This document shows positions 13,143 through 14,602 of a stretch of DNA of 14,602 nucleotides, piece after piece. The notes under the pieces are model-generated. The model worked only from the letters and a program-made list of their open reading frames with translations. It searched no databases and was not told where the DNA came from. How positions within the stretch are numbered: position 1 is the stretch's first letter; the number at the start of each line of letters is the position of its first letter. A program made the position numbers and the translations under genes. This DNA comes from Chloroflexota bacterium (lineage in GTDB: Bacteria > Chloroflexota > Anaerolineae > B4-G1). The stretch lies in assembly GCA_024232355.1 (NCBI GenBank), contig JAAEPW010000821.1, positions 1-14,602 on the forward strand, in the 5' to 3' direction.

Positions 13143-13178
13143 GGGGCGGGGGCGAACCAAACGCCCCCCGCCCCAATT
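13143..13178 (+). terminator. Very strong terminator after methyltransferase-helicase
   Basis: GGGGCGGGGGCG (13143-13154) pairs with CGCCCCCCGCCCC (13162-13174, one bulged C) around a 7-nt loop, followed by AATTT. It starts 12 nt after the stop codon and separates the helicase operon from the next transcription unit. The T tract is short, but the GC stem is exceptionally stable. It abuts promoter motif B. Confidence 0.75.
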
Positions 13179-13213
13179 TGCCGAAAGACAGCACGCCCCA
13201 AATCTGGTAACAT
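13174..13213 (+). promoter_or_regulatory. Shared extended -10 promoter motif B, copy 2
   Basis: CAATTTGCCGAAAGACAG (13174-13191) and TGGTAACAT (13205-13213) match the copy at 7730-7769 with identical spacing. AAGACA (13185-13190) and TAACAT (13208-13213) are 17 nt apart and an extended -10 TGG precedes the -10. Its predicted start site, near 13220, falls at the beginning of motif A copy 2 and of the structured region, so it is the best candidate promoter for the structured RNA. Confidence 0.62.
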
Positions 13214-13217
13214 TCTC

Positions 13218-13241
13218 GCATTGACTGGCCCTAACGGGCCA
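13218..13241 (+). repeat. Shared palindromic motif A, copy 2
   Basis: GCATTGACTGGCC recurs from 7708, here with a 6-bp arm TGGCCC (13226-13231) and GGGCCA (13236-13241) around TAAC. In this copy it lies immediately downstream of motif B, so it would form the 5'-terminal hairpin of the transcript; in copy 1 it lies upstream of motif B. The two motifs are therefore in swapped order at the two sites. Confidence 0.6.
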
Positions 13242-13740
13242 ATAGAACTTGAACAACTTGGTGTGGCGGCGTGGATGGTGACACGCCAGCGCAAGGGGGA
13301 ATACAGCCCCTTGGGAAAGGCTTGAATCAACAAGCCAACGAGCAACTTGCGCTACGGGTGAACAACCGATAGAGGTTCAAATCCTCCCACACCACTGCTC
13401 CTGTGGGCCGAGTGTCACGGCCTATGACGACACAGGATAGAGCGCACACCCTGCGAGTGTGCTTGACGCAATGGGTGACTGTCAGGAGAGACTGACAATA
13501 GCTGCCCTACCAGGTGTAGGGACAGTAACGCAACCGCCGCGTAGCTATGAACTAGAACCTGCGGTTGCTGTACGCTCTGTCAGGAACGGAGAGTTACCGT
13601 TATGACGGGATAACCAAGAAAGGTGGTTAGGTGCGGCTCCCAACTCGCAGATTCTATCTAGGTCAAATGACACAGATAGCGGGTGGTCGATGGGGTATTT
13701 AGGGGGGAGCGCGACAGAGCAAATCATATCTAATAGAGGA
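13220..13740 (+). ncRNA. Candidate large structured non-coding RNA
   Basis: This ~520-nt stretch has no convincing gene, yet nearly all of it folds locally. Helices in order: 13226-13231/13236-13241; a tRNA-like domain 13259-13394; CCTGTG 13400-13405/CACAGG 13431-13436 enclosing GGCCG/CGGCC; GCACAC 13444-13449/GTGTGC 13457-13462; TGTCAG 13480-13485/CTGACA 13492-13497; CCCTAC 13505-13510/GTAGGG 13516-13521; GCAACCGC 13530-13537/GCGGTTGC 13561-13568; GTTACCGT 13593-13600 with ACGG-GA-TAAC 13605-13614; TGCG/CGCA 13632-13649; CTATCT 13654-13659/AGATAG 13674-13679 enclosing GTC/GAC. Promoter motif B predicts a 5' end near 13220; no T-tract terminator is seen before the AGGAGG of the next gene. Size and ornate folding recall phage-associated large RNAs such as GOLLD or ROOL, but I cannot match a consensus. 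Confidence 0.6.
13259..13394 (+). ncRNA. tRNA-like domain with expanded anticodon-arm position
   Basis: An 8-bp closing stem (13259-13266 with 13387-13394, TGGTGTGG/CCACACCA) encloses, in tRNA order, a D-arm-like hairpin GGCGTG 13268-13273/CACGCC 13282-13287, a long arm AGCGCAAG 13288-13295/CTTGCGCT 13346-13353 that itself holds hairpins (GGGG/CCCC and GGCTTG 13319-13324/CAAGCC 13331-13336), a small CGG/CCG variable-arm-like stem (13356-13368), and a T-arm-like hairpin GAGG-TTCAAAT-CCTC (13372-13386). The T arm and acceptor look very tRNA-like, but U8 is missing and the anticodon position has no normal 7-nt loop with U33, so it is not an ordinary tRNA. It may be a tRNA mimic within the larger RNA. 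Confidence 0.5.
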
Positions 13741-13747
13741 GGTATCA

Positions 13748-14044
13748 ATGAACGAAAAGCATACGGCTGGGCCACTGAGGGCGTATGGCCCAGCCGTTCA
13801 ACGTGGAGATTTTGCCATAGTCGATGCCAAGAACAGGATCATTGGCGAAGCGATTTCTGAGGTGGGGCCTGATGAATACGCGCCCGCAAAGGAAAACGCT
13901 CAACTATGGGCTAACGCTCCCAACTTACTGGAAGCGTGCAGGGGCGCACTGGCAGCACTCTCTCAGAACGCCACATATCCTGCCGACATCGAGGCCGCGA
14001 AAACTTGGCTCACCGATGCTATAGCTAAAGTAGAAGGAGAATGA
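13748..14044 (+). CDS. Small phage-type hypothetical protein
   Basis: This 98-aa protein has the layout of small hypothetical proteins common in phages and prophages: an N-terminal HTAGPLRAYG, a strand pair around DFAIVDAKNRIIGEA, then the characteristic ENAQLWANAPNLLEACRGALAAL helix and a C-terminal IAKVEGE helix. The function of that family is not known. AGGAGG at 13737-13742 is a strong ribosome binding site 5 nt before the ATG. It follows the structured RNA region directly and lies 7 nt before the next gene, so it heads a small operon (13748, 14052, 14411). Resemblance to the family is recalled, not searched. Confidence 0.75.
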   Translation: MNEKHTAGPLRAYGPAVQRGDFAIVDAKNRIIGEAISEVGPDEYAPAKENAQLWANAPNLLEACRGALAALSQNATYPADIEAAKTWLTDAIAKVEGE

Positions 14045-14051
14045 ACTCGGT

Positions 14052-14375
14052 ATGGACGCAAAACAACTAGCAATAAAAATGCTGGAATACAGCGACGCAC
14101 AGGCCAAGGCCGACGAGCTACGCGATGAAATTGCAACCGCCGTTTTGGAATTGCAGAAATCGCAAACGGTAGGCAACGTCAAAGCGACCTATTACAAAGG
14201 GCGCAAATCGTATCGGTATGCCGAGGCGTGGGAGCGTGATGGCGAGGCTTCGGATGTAGACATCGAACTGTTTACAAAGGTCTCCTACGACTACCGTAAG
14301 GCATGCAAAGAAGCCGGAATCAAAGAGATTCCATACAGCCAAGCTACCCCGTCTGTATCAGTCAAATTGGTTTAG
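14052..14375 (+). CDS. Unknown 107-aa helical protein
   Basis: I cannot name this family. The first half is a charged helix (MLEYSDAQAKADELRDEIATA), followed by two short strands (NVKATYYKGRKSYRYAEAWE) and a helical FTKVSYDYRKACKEAGI segment; the C-terminus reads as a strand (PSVSVKLV). It looks like a small DNA- or protein-binding factor of a mobile element, with no catalytic motif. AAGGAG upstream is about 13 nt from the ATG, overlapping the previous gene's end, so translation may be partly coupled. It lies between the phage-type 98-aa protein and a nuclease gene. Confidence 0.68.
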   Translation: MDAKQLAIKMLEYSDAQAKADELRDEIATAVLELQKSQTVGNVKATYYKGRKSYRYAEAWERDGEASDVDIELFTKVSYDYRKACKEAGIKEIPYSQATPSVSVKLV

Positions 14376-14410
14376 CTAGAGCGCAACCCAACAAAAGAAG
14401 GAGCAAACCG

Positions 14411-14602
14411 ATGAATGAACGAACCTCTGGCTCAGAAATAGTACGCTCGTTCAGTGGCGTGGGCCTGTACGCCGAGAAGCGCATAGACATCAAGGGAGTT
14501 ACCCCATCTGGTCGCCCCGACTACTGTGTCTATGGATCGCCGGGCCTATCGCTGACAGGCTCCCACTTCTGGATAGAAGCCAAGTACGCTGACGGTAGCG
14601 GC
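14411..14602 (+). CDS. PD-(D/E)XK nuclease, VRR-NUC-like (partial, 3' cut)
   Basis: The reading frame opens at ATG 14411 behind AAGGAG (14398-14403, 7 nt spacing) and runs off the window after 64 codons. The visible part contains GRPDYCVYGSPG, then FWIEAKYADG about 17 residues later: a PD-x(n)-ExK pattern (Asp in RPDY, Glu and Lys in IEAKY) that matches PD-(D/E)XK nucleases of the Holliday-junction-resolvase/VRR-NUC type common in phage replication modules. It is probably co-transcribed with the two preceding genes. The fold call is inferred from the motif; the C-terminal half is not visible. Confidence 0.65.
   Translation, partial: MNERTSGSEIVRSFSGVGLYAEKRIDIKGVTPSGRPDYCVYGSPGLSLTGSHFWIEAKYADGSG

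Noticed and set aside
13134..13325. 63-codon open frame after the helicase
   Set aside because: It runs through the terminator stem, promoter motif B and the tRNA-like domain and has no ribosome binding site; composition is driven by GC hairpins.
13259..13394. Ordinary tRNA gene
   Set aside because: T arm and acceptor fit, but U8 and a 7-nt anticodon loop are missing and about 50 extra nt occupy the anticodon position. Recorded as tRNA-like instead.
13400..13740. CRISPR array
   Set aside because: The repeated hairpins differ in sequence and there are no regularly spaced direct repeats.

Overview
The window looks like a stretch of bacterial accessory or mobile DNA. Base composition is near 50% GC with Shine-Dalgarno-led genes. 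The protein families present (caspase-like proteases fused to formylglycine-generating-enzyme (FGE)-like domains, an EACC1-like membrane protein, small zinc-ribbon proteins) suggest a multicellular or filamentous lineage such as Chloroflexota. That assignment is inference; no marker gene is present.

Left part (1-4366, all + strand). A PD-(D/E)XK-like nuclease (193-699) is followed by a good sigma70-type promoter (775-802). A six-gene cluster then runs to a strong rho-independent terminator (4334-4366): an unknown 94-aa protein, a small zinc-ribbon protein, an EACC1-like one-TM protein, a caspase-FGE fusion overlapping it by 8 nt, an unknown 118-aa protein and a membrane-anchored zinc-ribbon protein. 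This reads as a conflict or programmed-death type module.

Middle (4553-7641, minus strand). A 935-aa protein carries a cytoplasmic-type caspase domain, HEAT-like and TPR-like/coiled-coil segments, one TM helix, a Thr/Pro stalk and a C-terminal FGE/C-type-lectin fold. Its last ~40 codons are a 128-nt variable repeat (VR, 4840-4967). A near copy, the template repeat (TR, 4553-4680), lies 159 nt downstream. The two differ at 16 positions, and 13 of these are adenines in the sense strand of the TR. This is the signature of a diversity-generating retroelement (DGR). No reverse transcriptase or Avd gene is visible in the window, so the RT must be elsewhere or lost. The likely result is a hypervariable, probably surface-exposed sensor wired to an intracellular caspase.

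Right part (7680-14602, all + strand). This has phage or plasmid character. An unknown 269-aa protein is followed by a 1509-aa methyltransferase-helicase fusion whose Walker A motif is split by a 353-aa LAGLIDADG intein. Next comes a ~600-nt non-coding region packed with strong hairpins, including a tRNA-like closed domain ending in a TTCAAAT-loop arm. It is followed by two small phage-type proteins and the start of a PD-(D/E)XK (VRR-NUC-like) nuclease cut by the window end. The 269-aa gene and the structured region share one promoter-like element (-35 AAGACA, 17 nt, extended -10 TGGTAACAT) and a second palindromic motif, which suggests a common regulon. The shared promoter puts the 5' end of a candidate large structured RNA near 13220.
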